From Oceanobacillus polygoni (GTDB lineage: Bacteria; Bacillota; Bacilli; Bacillales; Amphibacillaceae): 64,000 nucleotides of DNA. The notes below the pieces were generated by a model that was not told the origin of the DNA, ran no database searches, and worked only from the letters and a program-made list of their open reading frames with translations. The translations under genes were made by a program, and so were the position numbers. Below are positions 16,081 through 24,187 of this stretch, one piece after another (the stretch's first letter is position 1; every line of letters begins with the position of its first letter). The stretch spans positions 310,001 through 374,000 of the forward strand of contig NZ_PIJY01000026.1 of the NCBI RefSeq assembly GCF_008304605.1. The letters run 5' to 3'.

Positions 16081-16560
16081 TTACCACATATCTTTTCCAA
16101 AACCAAACAAAACCCTCCTGTTGTAATGTACGATAACTTGACTGGTTCGTTTATACTGTGTGTCAATCGTATTTTCTGATACATTTACATAAATTCCTGT
16201 TTCATCAATAAAGCCAATGTACGTCTTATCATCTCGTTGTTCATAGAATTTCACATGATGGAAGGCTATCCATACACAATCTTTATTTTTAATCGATGAT
16301 GTTGGAAACATAAATACGCCTCGAGTTGGAGAAATGGGGACTGGTAACTTGGAGGTGGTACATAGAATTTTCTGCACCGCTTCTTTTCTCCCTTTTAAAT
16401 CGGAACCATAAAGAAGACAACTATTGTCAATAATCTGCTCTGGTCTATGTATGGAAATCTTTTCATCTTTGCCCTCTAATACTTTCGATCGGTAGTATGA
16501 AGATTCACTATTCCTCATAATTGCTTTTGTTTCAGGAGAAATAATATAAAGCTTTCCCAT
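16081..16560 (-). CDS. comK: ComK-type competence transcription factor
   Basis: ComK binds paired AT-boxes and switches on DNA-uptake and recombination genes in Bacillus. The 159-residue product shows the ComK core: IIDNSCLLYGSDLKGRKE (about 45-62), PTRGVFMFPTSS (about 79-90) and CVWIAFHHV (about 96-104). It is clearly shorter than B. subtilis ComK (192 residues): the C-terminal tail that MecA/ClpCP recognises in B. subtilis is abbreviated and ends VLFGFGKDMW. The frame extends upstream to 16608, but ATAGGCGGTG lies just before ATG 16560 (MGKLYIISPE). A/T tracts upstream (16630-16650) could be autoregulatory AT-boxes; spacing is imperfect. Whether this copy supports competence is uncertain. 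Confidence 0.85.
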   Translation of the reverse strand: MGKLYIISPETKAIMRNSESSYYRSKVLEGKDEKISIHRPEQIIDNSCLLYGSDLKGRKEAVQKILCTTSKLPVPISPTRGVFMFPTSSIKNKDCVWIAFHHVKFYEQRDDKTYIGFIDETGIYVNVSENTIDTQYKRTSQVIVHYNRRVLFGFGKDMW

Positions 16561-16804
16561 TTTGACACCGCCTATTTTTAACATTTTACCCACTATATAA
16601 CTAAACATTATGGATTAAGACCATTTTACTAGAAAAATCAAAATTTTTCACTTAAAGCACACTATATTATCAATAAATCCGACTATTCCATAATAGAGCA
16701 GCATCGTATTTAAGTTAATTTGCAGTAGTCGTGTAATGGATTTAGTTTTCAATCTTAGATGAAAGGGTACAGTTAACTATAAAGCGAATGAAGGAGGAAA
16801 GTGA

Positions 16805-16927
16805 ATGACTAACAACAAAAAGGATCAAAAAATACAACTTGATGACCGCGAAACAGAAAAAGGCTCACAATTGCAATCAGAGGAAATGAAAGAAGCACAA
16901 GGGAATGAAAATGACAAAGATAAATAA
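16805..16927 (+). CDS. Small hydrophilic protein, 40 residues
   Basis: Starts MTNNKKDQKIQLDDRE and ends EAQGNENDKDK. All charged and polar, no helix-breaking pattern, probably disordered. A good SD, GAAGGAGG, lies 7-8 nt before the ATG. Not recognised; resembles small orphan stress/spore-associated peptides of Bacillaceae only in composition. Confidence 0.6.
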   Translation: MTNNKKDQKIQLDDRETEKGSQLQSEEMKEAQGNENDKDK

Positions 16928-17036
16928 AGGGTTGACCACTATAACATACACACTGAATAACTGTATCCATTTATGGTATACTTGGTGTAGTAAACACTTC
17001 ATTTCATCATACTCAAGATAAAAGCGAGGGATTTAT

Positions 17037-17219
17037 ATGGATATCGCCGCTATGTCTGTCGTAACGGCTAATCATCAAGTTCGTACCGATGCAAGTATAG
17101 CAATTATGGATAATATTATGAATGTTGCTGAACAGCAAGGTTTACAGCTTATGGAAATGTTACAGGATTCCACTCCTCCGCACCCAACATTAGGAATCCA
17201 AATTGATGTAAAACTCTAA
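17037..17219 (+). CDS. yjfB: YjfB-family putative motility protein
   Basis: 60 residues: MDIAAMSVVTANHQVRTDAS, a helical middle and the C-terminus PPHPTLGIQIDVKL. This is the pattern of the YjfB family, described as a putative motility protein and found in flagellated Bacillota. SD AGCGAGGG precedes the ATG by 7 nt. It has no operon partner; a strong terminator lies at 17338-17375. Biochemical role unknown. Confidence 0.85.
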   Translation: MDIAAMSVVTANHQVRTDASIAIMDNIMNVAEQQGLQLMEMLQDSTPPHPTLGIQIDVKL

Positions 17220-17337
17220 ATGCGGACGAATGAAGCTCATTGTAAGCTTTTTCTATCCTATCGATAGAAGTTATCCGTAGAAAAATCAAAACAGCTTATT
17301 AGCAGCTTATTGCGTCAGTCCCGTTGCAATAAACTAC

Positions 17338-17375
17338 AAAAGCAGAACGACTTTGAAAGGTTCGTTCTGCTTTTT
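17338..17375. terminator. Rho-independent terminator
   Basis: Perfect 13-bp stem AAAAGCAGAACGA / TCGTTCTGCTTTT with an 11-nt loop and T/A runs on both sides. It serves yjfB on plus and probably the lipoprotein gene region on minus. Confidence 0.8.
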
Positions 17376-17502
17376 AATCGCTTAAGTAATGAAGTCGTAT
17401 GGTGATGAATAATGCAGTTAGTCAATTATTCAACATTCATATTTGAGTAGATTGAACGTGACCTTGCTCTACACCAGGTCAATTCTTTTATTCCTACCTT
17501 AC

Positions 17503-17730
17503 TTATCTTTCCTCATCACGTAAGTCATCATTCGGCATTTCTTCATTCGGTGCCCCATCAGGATTATCTTCTTCCATCATGTCATCTTGAATATCCTGGT
17601 TTTCTTCCGTTGGATCTAATGGTGCATCATCTTCAACAGGATCGCGATCATTACCTGTCCCACAAGCTGCGATTAAGGATAATGCTAAAACAGGTGCACC
17701 TAATCGAATAAGCAATTTGCTTTTCATCAT
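17503..17730 (-). CDS. Small acidic lipoprotein
   Basis: 75 residues. Signal peptide MMKSKLLIRLGAPVLALSL ends in lipobox IAAC (Cys23), then a tail of about 50 residues made almost wholly of Asp, Glu, Pro, Asn and Met. Expected to be acylated and displayed on the outer face of the membrane. The acidic tail has no recognisable fold; similar small D/E-rich lipoproteins occur in halotolerant Bacillaceae. AAAGGAGGAATTA precedes tandem ATGs at 17730 and 17727. Confidence 0.8.
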   Translation of the reverse strand: MMKSKLLIRLGAPVLALSLIAACGTGNDRDPVEDDAPLDPTEENQDIQDDMMEEDNPDGAPNEEMPNDDLRDEER

Positions 17731-17901
17731 TAATTCCTCCTTTTAGATGTTCACTATCGACATTAGCTTAACCACTTTTAAAGAAGTAATACGAATTAAT
17801 GATGATTTTGTTGATAAAAAATTCCAATACCATGATGTTACGCATAATCAAGTTCTAGTACTACTATTCTGAATTACTTTTCAAACGGACAGTTGCTATC
17901 C

Positions 17902-18324
17902 TTATTTAATTGCAAACGTAATTTCCGCTTCACAAGCTAGCTCGCCATCTACCGTTGCAATGCCCTTTCCTTTACCAACTGGACCTTTCATACGGAGTAT
18001 TTCTACTTCTAGTTTTAATTGGTCTCCTGGTTTTACTTGACGTTTAAATCGGCATTTATCGACTCCTGCTAGGAAACCAATCTTCCCTTTGTTTCCTTCA
18101 ATGTTTAACACGGCAATCGCACCAACCTGTGCTAGTGCCTCAACAATTAGAACACCTGGCATTACAGGATAATCCGGGAAATGGCCTTGGAAAAATGGTT
18201 CATTGATACTCACATTTTTAAGTCCAACGACGCGTTTTCCTTCTTCCATTTCCGTTACTTTATCAACCAATAAAAATGGATATCGGTGAGGGATAATTTC
18301 TTTAATTTGTTCTATGTCTAACAT
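17902..18324 (-). CDS. fabZ: 3-hydroxyacyl-[acyl-carrier-protein] dehydratase
   Basis: Dehydrates 3-hydroxyacyl-ACP in the elongation cycle of type II fatty acid synthesis. The 140-residue hot-dog fold protein shows HRYPFLLVD (residues 12-20), the catalytic-His segment [13 protein letters not shown] (48-60) and the following EALAQ with the catalytic Glu. SD AAAGGAGAAAG precedes the ATG. Same locus as in B. subtilis (ywpB, beside flhO-flhP), supporting orthology. Confidence 0.96.
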   Translation of the reverse strand: MLDIEQIKEIIPHRYPFLLVDKVTEMEEGKRVVGLKNVSINEPFFQGHFPDYPVMPGVLIVEALAQVGAIAVLNIEGNKGKIGFLAGVDKCRFKRQVKPGDQLKLEVEILRMKGPVGKGKGIATVDGELACEAEITFAIK

Positions 18325-18460
18325 GCTATCTTTCTCCTTTAAACGTAATCAGCTTTATATTAATACATTATATCAGTAGATATGTTTGAAACAAAGCGAT
18401 AAAAGGTAATTAAGATATATAAGAATTCTTAACGAACATTTTCAGAAAGGAGAATTAGCT

Positions 18461-18607
18461 ATGCTTTGGACTATTATTGGCTTGCTTATCATTTTTTGGA
18501 TACTTGGATTTTCGTTTGAAATAGCAGGCGGACTTGTTCATATACTGCTCGTTATTGCGCTGGTTCTTTTAATATTTAGACTTGTGACAGGCAGGAAAAT
18601 CACATAA
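18461..18607 (+). CDS. Lmo0937/DUF5670-type small membrane protein
   Basis: 48 residues: two hydrophobic stretches (MLWTIIGLLIIFWILGF and a second after GGLVH) and a basic end RLVTGRKIT. This is the layout of the small Lmo0937 family, common in Bacillota and sometimes stress-induced. AGAAAGGAG precedes the ATG by 9 nt. Monocistronic, with its own terminator. Function unknown. Confidence 0.75.
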   Translation: MLWTIIGLLIIFWILGFSFEIAGGLVHILLVIALVLLIFRLVTGRKIT

Positions 18608-18623
18608 TTATTTTTTAGAAAAG

Positions 18624-18660
18624 CGAAGGCTATCGCCATGATTTATGACGATAGCCTTCG
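18624..18660. terminator. Bidirectional terminator
   Basis: Perfect 12-bp arms CGAAGGCTATCG / CGATAGCCTTCG with a 13-nt loop, flanked by T-rich sequence on plus and TTTTC-TAAAAAA on minus. Lies between the convergent Lmo0937-like and EpuA-like genes. Confidence 0.85.
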
Positions 18661-18691
18661 TTCTTACTTTTATAATAGTAAATGGGTAAGA

Positions 18692-19045
18692 TTATTCTTC
18701 CTTGGTAACGATATCGATGATATGCTGCCACGTTTCTTTTTTCAGTGCATCGGTCGGAACACCGTCACCAATAACTCCATAGCCAATCATCAATCCAGCA
18801 ACTAATGCAGCAGCAGTAAGAATTAAAACAACGATAATCCGTAGCCAAATTGGAAAAATGCGACGGCGAGGTCTTCTATTTTTCCGTTTTTCTTCTTTTT
18901 GTTTTAGCTTTTGTTGTTTTCTAGACTGCTTCTCTGAAGCTGAACTACCTTTGGGAGACTCTTTAGGTGTTTTGGTTTTCTTCGTTGCATGCTTTTCTTC
19001 TTTCAGAGCTCTTCTAGAATTTTTTTCAGATTGGTTTGTTGACAT
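18692..19045 (-). CDS. EpuA-family membrane protein (annotated elsewhere as an RNA-polymerase beta-like subunit)
   Basis: 117 residues. A long basic, Lys/Arg/Glu-rich cytoplasmic segment (residues 1-65) is followed by RRRIFPIWLRIIVVL, one TM helix, then GYGVIGDG and ETWQHIIDIV outside. This C-terminal pattern defines the EpuA family; the common label DNA-directed RNA polymerase subunit beta is a misnomer. The open frame starts at 19123, but AAGGAGCAACAAACT precedes ATG 19045 (MSTNQSEKNSR), taken as the start. It sits 99 bp downstream of flhP and is probably cotranscribed. Role unknown; the basic tail could contact nucleic acid or lipid head groups. Confidence 0.8.
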   Translation of the reverse strand: MSTNQSEKNSRRALKEEKHATKKTKTPKESPKGSSASEKQSRKQQKLKQKEEKRKNRRPRRRIFPIWLRIIVVLILTAAALVAGLMIGYGVIGDGVPTDALKKETWQHIIDIVTKEE

Positions 19046-19144
19046 AGTTTGTTGCTCCTTATTCCCCTGCAAATCAAAACGCTTTTTTCTTATTTGAAGT
19101 GTAACATAATCCTTTATGATCATCTAACGAAAGGGATAATCTGT

Positions 19145-19978
19145 TTAAGATCTTAACTGATTAACCAGTCCCATCATTTGATCACCCATTGAAATAGTTC
19201 TAGCATTAAATTGATAAGAACGTTGTGTCATGATAAGATCGGTAATCTGCTTTGATAAATCCACATTCGACTGCTCAAGGGCGCCGCTTTGTATCATATC
19301 TTCATTTAAGCCTATTCCCTCGATTATTTCTCCCATCTCAAAACCAAGATTTTCAAGGTCAGGAAGACGGAACATGTTCTCGCCCGCTGATTCAAGCACT
19401 CTTGGTCGAACAGCCTCTACAACTGCCAACTGTGCTTCAACTGCATTTTGCCCGCCTCGTGTAACAACAATTTGACCGCTCTCACGAATAGCAATCGAAT
19501 CAAATCCTTCAGCAAGCACAATTGGGCCATCTTGTCCAAGTACGGGATGTCCGTCAGCAGTCGTTAACATAACCGCCTGATCGTTGTTCACCGGACTTAG
19601 AAAGAACGAGCCGTCTCGTGTATAAAACGTCTCTTCCTGACCATTTTGATTCACTTGAATTTGAAATAGGTAGTTCTCCCGTGTCAATGCCGCATCAAGA
19701 GCTCTTCCTGTTTCTACAACGGAGCCAAGTGTCAGATCATTACCCACGGCACCAATTTTAGCCCCAGAGCCAATTCGTATACCATCTGGAGTGAGACGTC
19801 CTTCAGCATTTTCCGGGGCAGATAAATTATTCAACTGTCTGAAGAGCAACGAAGAAAATTCGGCTTGGCGACTCTTGTAACCAGTTGTTTGGCTATTTGC
19901 CATATTATTTCCGATAATATCGAGTTTCTGTTGCAGCTGATTCATCGTTACAGCTGCTTGTATCACCATTTGAGACAT
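19145..19978 (-). CDS. flhP: Flagellar hook-basal body protein FlhP (FlgG-like distal rod)
   Basis: 277 residues of the FlgE/FlgF/FlgG rod-hook family. The N-terminal rod motif MNQLQQKLDIIGNNMANSQT (residues 12-31) and the C-terminal coiled segment SNVDLSKQITDLIMTQRSYQ (about 238-257) are both present. These helices polymerise the hollow rod. In B. subtilis flhO and flhP are required for hook completion. It lies 20 bp downstream of its paralogue flhO. SD GGGAGGTACATAT-like sequence precedes the ATG. Confidence 0.92.
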   Translation of the reverse strand: MSQMVIQAAVTMNQLQQKLDIIGNNMANSQTTGYKSRQAEFSSLLFRQLNNLSAPENAEGRLTPDGIRIGSGAKIGAVGNDLTLGSVVETGRALDAALTRENYLFQIQVNQNGQEETFYTRDGSFFLSPVNNDQAVMLTTADGHPVLGQDGPIVLAEGFDSIAIRESGQIVVTRGGQNAVEAQLAVVEAVRPRVLESAGENMFRLPDLENLGFEMGEIIEGIGLNEDMIQSGALEQSNVDLSKQITDLIMTQRSYQFNARTISMGDQMMGLVNQLRS

Positions 19979-19998
19979 ATATGTACCTCCCTAAGCTC

Positions 19999-20808
19999 CT
20001 ATCCAATTCTGCCGATTTCGGAGACTGCTTTTCCCATGCTTTCATCATAGGCTCTTAACACACGCTGATTCGTTTCAAACATCCGATAAGCGTTCATCAT
20101 ATCTGTCATTGTTTGCATGGTGTCTACATTTGACTGTTCCAGGAAACCTTGATGAATCGAGAAGGTAGCTCCTTCTGGGGCCTGTACTGCATCGCCGGTG
20201 AAGAGATCATTCCCTTCCTTGACCATACCGTTCCCATCTGCAGCATATGCAATCCCAAGCTGGACAGCTTGTTCAGGAGTTTGTAAAATACCTTCTGATG
20301 AGACTGTAAACTCCATTCCGTTCGTTTGAATTGGGTCACCTGCATCGTTAAGTACATAATAACCTTGATTTGTGACAAGAAAGCCCTGGCCATCAACGGT
20401 CAAATTACCATTTCTCGTATAGCGAACTTCTCCAGCTTCATTTTGTACCGTAAAAAACAAGGAGCCTGTCTCATCAGGCATGGTGCCACCTACAAGCGCG
20501 ATATCTGTAGCTATTCCCGTCTCCCTTATATCACCTTGGGCAAAATTTGGAATGGCTTCTTGTACATAAACACCGGTATTGATTGAACCAACCGTTTTCT
20601 GTATTGGAAATTGCAATCCTCCCTGTGTCGTTGGCAGACTTTCCTGCGATCCCATTTGTTTAAGCAGTAGCTCAGGAAATGCACGTAAGCTTGTCTGATC
20701 TGCTTTATAACCTGGTGTATTCGCATTTGCAATATTATTCGCCAAAGCTTCCTGTTGCCTTTGCTGTGAAATCATTCCACTGGCTGCTGTGTAAAAGCCT
20801 CGTAACAT
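19999..20808 (-). CDS. flhO: Flagellar hook-basal body protein FlhO (rod protein)
   Basis: 269 residues, paralogue of FlhP. Rod motif QQEALANNIANANTPGYKAD (about 18-37) and C-terminal SNVDTMQTMTDMMNAYRMFE (about 227-246) identify the family. The frame opens at a GTG (20826) that overlaps the SD GGAGGAGG; ATG 20808 (MLRGFYTAASG) is correctly spaced and chosen. First gene of the flhO-flhP pair, 93 bp downstream of mbl, as in B. subtilis. Confidence 0.92.
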   Translation of the reverse strand: MLRGFYTAASGMISQQRQQEALANNIANANTPGYKADQTSLRAFPELLLKQMGSQESLPTTQGGLQFPIQKTVGSINTGVYVQEAIPNFAQGDIRETGIATDIALVGGTMPDETGSLFFTVQNEAGEVRYTRNGNLTVDGQGFLVTNQGYYVLNDAGDPIQTNGMEFTVSSEGILQTPEQAVQLGIAYAADGNGMVKEGNDLFTGDAVQAPEGATFSIHQGFLEQSNVDTMQTMTDMMNAYRMFETNQRVLRAYDESMGKAVSEIGRIG

Positions 20809-20901
20809 GTTCAATTCCTCCTCCACAGGGTATTGCTTTTCCTTTCGAGTAAATCATTTAAGATATGTACTCAGGTTGATAACCCTCATGTTTATGTCAT
20901 A

Positions 20902-21903
20902 TTAACCAATTTTGCTGCGTTCGATTTTATCGATATTCTCAAGCATAATCCCTGTTCCTTTGGCAACACAATCCATCGGGTCTTCAGCAATAAATACAGG
21001 AACCTTCAATTCTTCAGCTAAAAGCTGATCGATACCATGTAATAATGCACCACCACCGGTTAAAATAACTCCACGATCAATAATATCTGCAGATAATTCT
21101 GGCGGTGTACGTTCAAGCACCGTTTTCGCTGCTTGGACAATAAGGGATACAGACTCACTTAATGATTCTTGGATTTCCACTGAACCTACTGTAATCGTGC
21201 GTGGTAAGCCAGTTACCATGTCACGACCTCGAATATCCATTTCTTCATCACGTGACCCTTTAAAAACGGTAGCAACATTAATTTTAATATCCTCTGCCGT
21301 ACGTTCACCGATTAAAAGCTTATATTTCTTCTTAATGTACTGAAGAATATCAATATCAAACTTATCGCCGGCCATTTTGATGGATTCCGATGTTACAATT
21401 CCTCCCATAGAAAGAACCGCTACATCAGTCGTTCCACCACCAATGTCTACAACCATATTACCGCTCGGTTGGAAGATTTCCATTCCAGCGCCAATCGCTG
21501 CTACTTTTGGCTCTTCTTCCAAATAGACTTTCTTTCCGCCAGACTTCTCAGCAGCTTCCTTAATCGCTTTTTGCTCCACTTTTGTAATGTTCGTCGGGCA
21601 ACAAATAAGCATTCTTGGCTTTGAAAGCAATCCTTTCACATTAATTTTATTTATAAAATGTCTTAACATCGCTTCTGTTACATCAAAGTCAGCAATAACT
21701 CCATCTTTCAATGGACGAGTGGCTTCAATATTTCCTGGTGTACGTCCAACCATACGTCGCGCTTCTTCCCCAACTTCCAATACTTTTCCAGTATTTCGGT
21801 CCATTGCTACAACAGATGGCTCATTTAATACAATACCTTTTCCTTTTACATGAATCAAAACATTGGCAGTTCCAAGGTCGATTCCAATATCTCTAGAAAA
21901 CAT
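20902..21903 (-). CDS. mbl: MreB-like cytoskeletal protein Mbl
   Basis: Actin-like ATPase that polymerises under the membrane and directs lateral wall synthesis. 333 residues. Phosphate-1 loop DIGIDLGTANVL (residues 5-16), phosphate-2 region VVDIGGGTTDVAVLS (about 152-166) and adenosine motif GVILTGGGALLHG (about 287-299). The neighbourhood spoIIID-mbl-flhO-flhP is that of B. subtilis mbl, so it is named mbl rather than mreB. SD GGAGGATC precedes the ATG. Confidence 0.95.
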   Translation of the reverse strand: MFSRDIGIDLGTANVLIHVKGKGIVLNEPSVVAMDRNTGKVLEVGEEARRMVGRTPGNIEATRPLKDGVIADFDVTEAMLRHFINKINVKGLLSKPRMLICCPTNITKVEQKAIKEAAEKSGGKKVYLEEEPKVAAIGAGMEIFQPSGNMVVDIGGGTTDVAVLSMGGIVTSESIKMAGDKFDIDILQYIKKKYKLLIGERTAEDIKINVATVFKGSRDEEMDIRGRDMVTGLPRTITVGSVEIQESLSESVSLIVQAAKTVLERTPPELSADIIDRGVILTGGGALLHGIDQLLAEELKVPVFIAEDPMDCVAKGTGIMLENIDKIERSKIG

Positions 21904-21960
21904 GAAACTAGATCCTCCTAGCGTTACTATCTTGCACGGTCAATTTGACACAATGCTACT

Positions 21961-21990
21961 AGTATAATATTTTACCACAAATTTCAACAA
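21961..21990 (-). promoter_or_regulatory. Probable SigA promoter of mbl
   Basis: On the minus strand: TTGTTG, 18-bp spacer, TATACT, about 57 bp before the mbl ATG. Confidence 0.45.
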
Positions 21991-22138
21991 TTAACTGCTC
22001 TTTGTGAAATTTTTTTGTGTATAAAATAAGGATAGTTTGTCGAAGTAAGTAGAAAAATCTCTACGCGCATGTCATGATTGATTTTATCAATTGTTTGAGA
22101 AGGGATTGAGGTGTAAATAGAGAGCAAATAATAGAAGA

Positions 22139-22158
22139 TCCCGGATGGATTATCCGGG
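22139..22158 (-). terminator. Possible spoIIID terminator
   Basis: CCCGGAT-GGATT-ATCCGGG hairpin about 100 bp past the spoIIID stop; the minus-strand tail (ATCTTCTATTATTT) is only moderately T-rich. Confidence 0.45.
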
Positions 22159-22258
22159 CGTGTGATCGTTAAAACGATTTCATTCGATTTTTAGATGTTG
22201 CTTGGACAAAGCACTTCTAATTTCCTGCGTATCTTAACATTGCAGTAAAGTTGGTTCT

Positions 22259-22540
22259 TCACCCAGTTGGTTTTTCCTCCGGCACTTTTTTCCCATCAAT
22301 TTTATATTTTTGTCTTGTCGCTTCTCCCCCACGGAGATGACGAATTGCTTTATGATATTCGAGAATTTCCTTTACTTGATTTGCCAGCTCTGGGTTTATC
22401 TCCGGCAATCGTTCTGTCAAATCTTTATGAACTGTGCTTTTGGAAACACCAAATTCCTTTGCTATCGTTCGGACGGTCTTTCTTGTCTCCACGACATGTC
22501 TTCCTATCCTGATCGTTCTCTCTTTGATGTAATCATGCAC
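22259..22540 (-). CDS. spoIIID: Sporulation transcription factor SpoIIID
   Basis: Mother-cell DNA-binding regulator that tunes the SigE regulon and helps turn on sigK. 93 residues, the usual length. Helix-turn-helix TIAKEFGVSKSTVHKDLTER (about 25-44), basic C-terminal segment AIRHLRGGEATRQKYK (about 69-84). The start MHDYIKERTIRIG is canonical; SD GGGAGGCGAACGGTG lies before the ATG. In B. subtilis mbl follows directly, as here. An AimR-like gene is inserted upstream. Confidence 0.97.
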   Translation of the reverse strand: MHDYIKERTIRIGRHVVETRKTVRTIAKEFGVSKSTVHKDLTERLPEINPELANQVKEILEYHKAIRHLRGGEATRQKYKIDGKKVPEEKPTG

Positions 22541-22732
22541 ACCGTTCGCCTCCCTAAGTTGATTACTTCCGAGGTGTGGGTCGAGACATGGCGTTACAAC
22601 GAGATATCGATATCAATGAAAAGGTTATATTAAGTAGAATATGGAGTATGTACCACCAATTTTATGAATAATAAACAACCGTTATCGGATATATATTCCA
22701 TGAGGAGTGTGTAGTAAAAGGAAGATTTCTAA

Positions 22733-22789
22733 ATGACACAAGCTCTCACCTCAGACAATTCGTTTGCATGGTTTGTAACATCTTATTAG
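22733..22789 (+). CDS. Candidate 18-residue micro-ORF
   Basis: ATG with AAAGGAAG 8 nt upstream encodes MTQALTSDNSFAWFVTSY. No signal peptide. Antisense to the transcription of both flanking genes. Could be chance; listed because of its clean ribosome site next to a peptide-receptor-family gene. Confidence 0.25.
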   Translation: MTQALTSDNSFAWFVTSY

Positions 22790-22910
22790 CAGAATGGATG
22801 CTTTATGATTAAATTTATGGGATAAATGAAAGGGACAAGATGTATTTTTTTAAATACCTTCTGTTAGACGTCCGTGTTACATGATTGATATTTGCGTTAT
22901 TAAATAAAAA

Positions 22911-22943
22911 TGATACCTCACTCAAACGAACAAGGTATCATGT
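22911..22943 (-). terminator. Terminator of the AimR-like gene
   Basis: ATGATACCT / AGGTATCAT arms; minus-strand tail TTTTTATTT. It lies 15 bp after the stop codon, so nothing is cotranscribed downstream. Confidence 0.85.
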
Positions 22944-22957
22944 CTATTATGTAATCA

Positions 22958-23974
22958 TTACAACTCCTTCATCGCATCTAACGGTAACTTACTAAAAAAG
23001 TAGTCACTCCGTTTTCTGATAAAATGATTATAAGATTTCATTAATAACCCCTGATCCTGCTTTGCTTTCCCTAAATAGTAAAGTTGAAAGGGGCCTTTTT
23101 TTGGTATGTTGCTCAAAATATCGATTGCCTTTTCATTATTTCCTTTCGCTAATTCGATATGGGCTTGTTCTCCTTTATCAACTGTACAAACATCCTCAAC
23201 CATGTTGAAGTGCGCAGATAAAAATGGAATATTATGATTTTCGAGTATATTAATCATGTAGTCCAAATGATGCTCTTTCGATATTTCAAGTGCCTTATCC
23301 AAATGGTAAATGCCGCTTTCATACGTATCATGCGTATAGGACAACCCTAAATACGTATGGACATGTGCATGTAGTTGTGGACTATCAAGCATATTTAGTG
23401 CACGATAGGCGTACTTTCTTGCCATGATTAATTCGTTTCGCATAATGTGGTAAACAACGTTAATTTGGTATAATCTAATTTTAAAATATACTACAAGTAA
23501 CCTTTCCTCAATTTCTGAAAAATATTGTTGATGGGTAACCATCAAATTTCCAATTTTATCAAATTGGTTAAGGTGCTGATAAGCTCTTTCCTGTATCAAT
23601 TCAATTAAAAATAATAATTCTGGTTCGTTGGTTGAATAGCGACTTCTGAAAAAAGCTAATTGATCTAACGTTTCCATTGGACTAATTTTAAATACACGTT
23701 GCTCCAACATAATACGGTAAATCTCCCCCCATAGCCGATTGGAAGGGTTGTCCGACTCCAGGTTTTTTTGAATTAACAATTCAAGCTCCCGTATAAACCC
23801 ATACATATACAAATATTCCATACCCTTTTTTTGGATATTTTGTGATTTTGAATGCAAGCAAATATCTTTCATCGATTCCTTTGCTGACGCTGGGCCTTGT
23901 TCCAGGTTTAATATATTCATCATTTCTGTTATTGTAAGCTCCGAATACGGTGTCATAAACTTCGCGAGAACCAA
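22958..23974 (-). CDS. AimR-like TPR protein (arbitrium receptor family), atypical
   Basis: 338 residues, almost all alpha-helical TPR-like repeats. Segments such as EIYRIMLEQ, KARKYAYRALNML-like, HTYLGLSYTHDTYESGIYHL, GNNEKAIDILSNIPKKG and the C-terminus YFFSKLPLDAMKEL parallel SPbeta-phage AimR as I remember it (ending LPLQKLKELG). AimR proteins sense a secreted hexapeptide and bind DNA to set lysis or lysogeny. Here the N-terminal helix-turn-helix is not recognisable. Frame opens at TTG 24049, but a promoter -10 lies at 24054-24059, too close. AAGGAGGAG sits 7 nt before TTG 23974, chosen as start. No phage genes nearby and no AimP ORF downstream. Sits between spoIIID and spoIIQ. Alternative: another RRNPP/TPR regulator. 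Confidence 0.68.
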   Translation of the reverse strand: MVLAKFMTPYSELTITEMMNILNLEQGPASAKESMKDICLHSKSQNIQKKGMEYLYMYGFIRELELLIQKNLESDNPSNRLWGEIYRIMLEQRVFKISPMETLDQLAFFRSRYSTNEPELLFLIELIQERAYQHLNQFDKIGNLMVTHQQYFSEIEERLLVVYFKIRLYQINVVYHIMRNELIMARKYAYRALNMLDSPQLHAHVHTYLGLSYTHDTYESGIYHLDKALEISKEHHLDYMINILENHNIPFLSAHFNMVEDVCTVDKGEQAHIELAKGNNEKAIDILSNIPKKGPFQLYYLGKAKQDQGLLMKSYNHFIRKRSDYFFSKLPLDAMKEL

Positions 23975-24053
23975 TCTTACTCCTCCTTTTCCTATAATAG
24001 GAAAATGTTTATTAGTTTTTTGCCCAAAGAAATTTATTTCTAAAAACAATAAT

Positions 24054-24081
24054 ATTTTATCACAATTTATTGTATTGAAAA
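24054..24081 (-). promoter_or_regulatory. SigA promoter of the AimR-like gene
   Basis: On minus: TTTTCA, 16-bp spacer, TGA-TAAAAT (extended -10). It rules out the upstream TTG at 24049 as the translation start. Confidence 0.5.
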
Positions 24082-24147
24082 TATAATATCGTTCGACAAT
24101 TTGCGCATCAATACCTACTTTTTCAATAACCGGTTTTCACCTCAAAA

Positions 24148-24184
24148 GAAAAAATACTCCAGAAATTATTTTCCGGAGTATTTT
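24148..24184 (-). terminator. spoIIQ terminator
   Basis: AAAATACTCC / GGAGTATTTT arms, minus-strand tail TTTTTTCTTTT, just past the spoIIQ stop codon. Confidence 0.85.
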
Positions 24185-24187
24185 GTG

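Larger units (their letters stand above)
21904..22258. other. Intergenic region between spoIIID and mbl
   Basis: 355 bp. Contains a probable mbl promoter (21961-21990) and a weak terminator-like hairpin (22139-22158). No ORF with a ribosome site seen. Confidence 0.5.
22541..22957. other. Intergenic region between spoIIID and the AimR-like gene
   Basis: 417 bp. It contains the AimR-like gene terminator (22911-22943), the leader of spoIIID, and on the plus strand two very short ORFs with SDs: 22733-22789 (18 codons) and 22840-22884 (14 codons). No minus-strand ORF resembling an AimP pheromone precursor was found. Confidence 0.5.

Noticed and set aside
22958-24049. Longer 363-codon version of the AimR-like protein
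   Set aside because: Its TTG start lies about 5 bp from the -10 box and lacks an SD; the internal TTG at 23974 has AAGGAGGAG at ideal distance.
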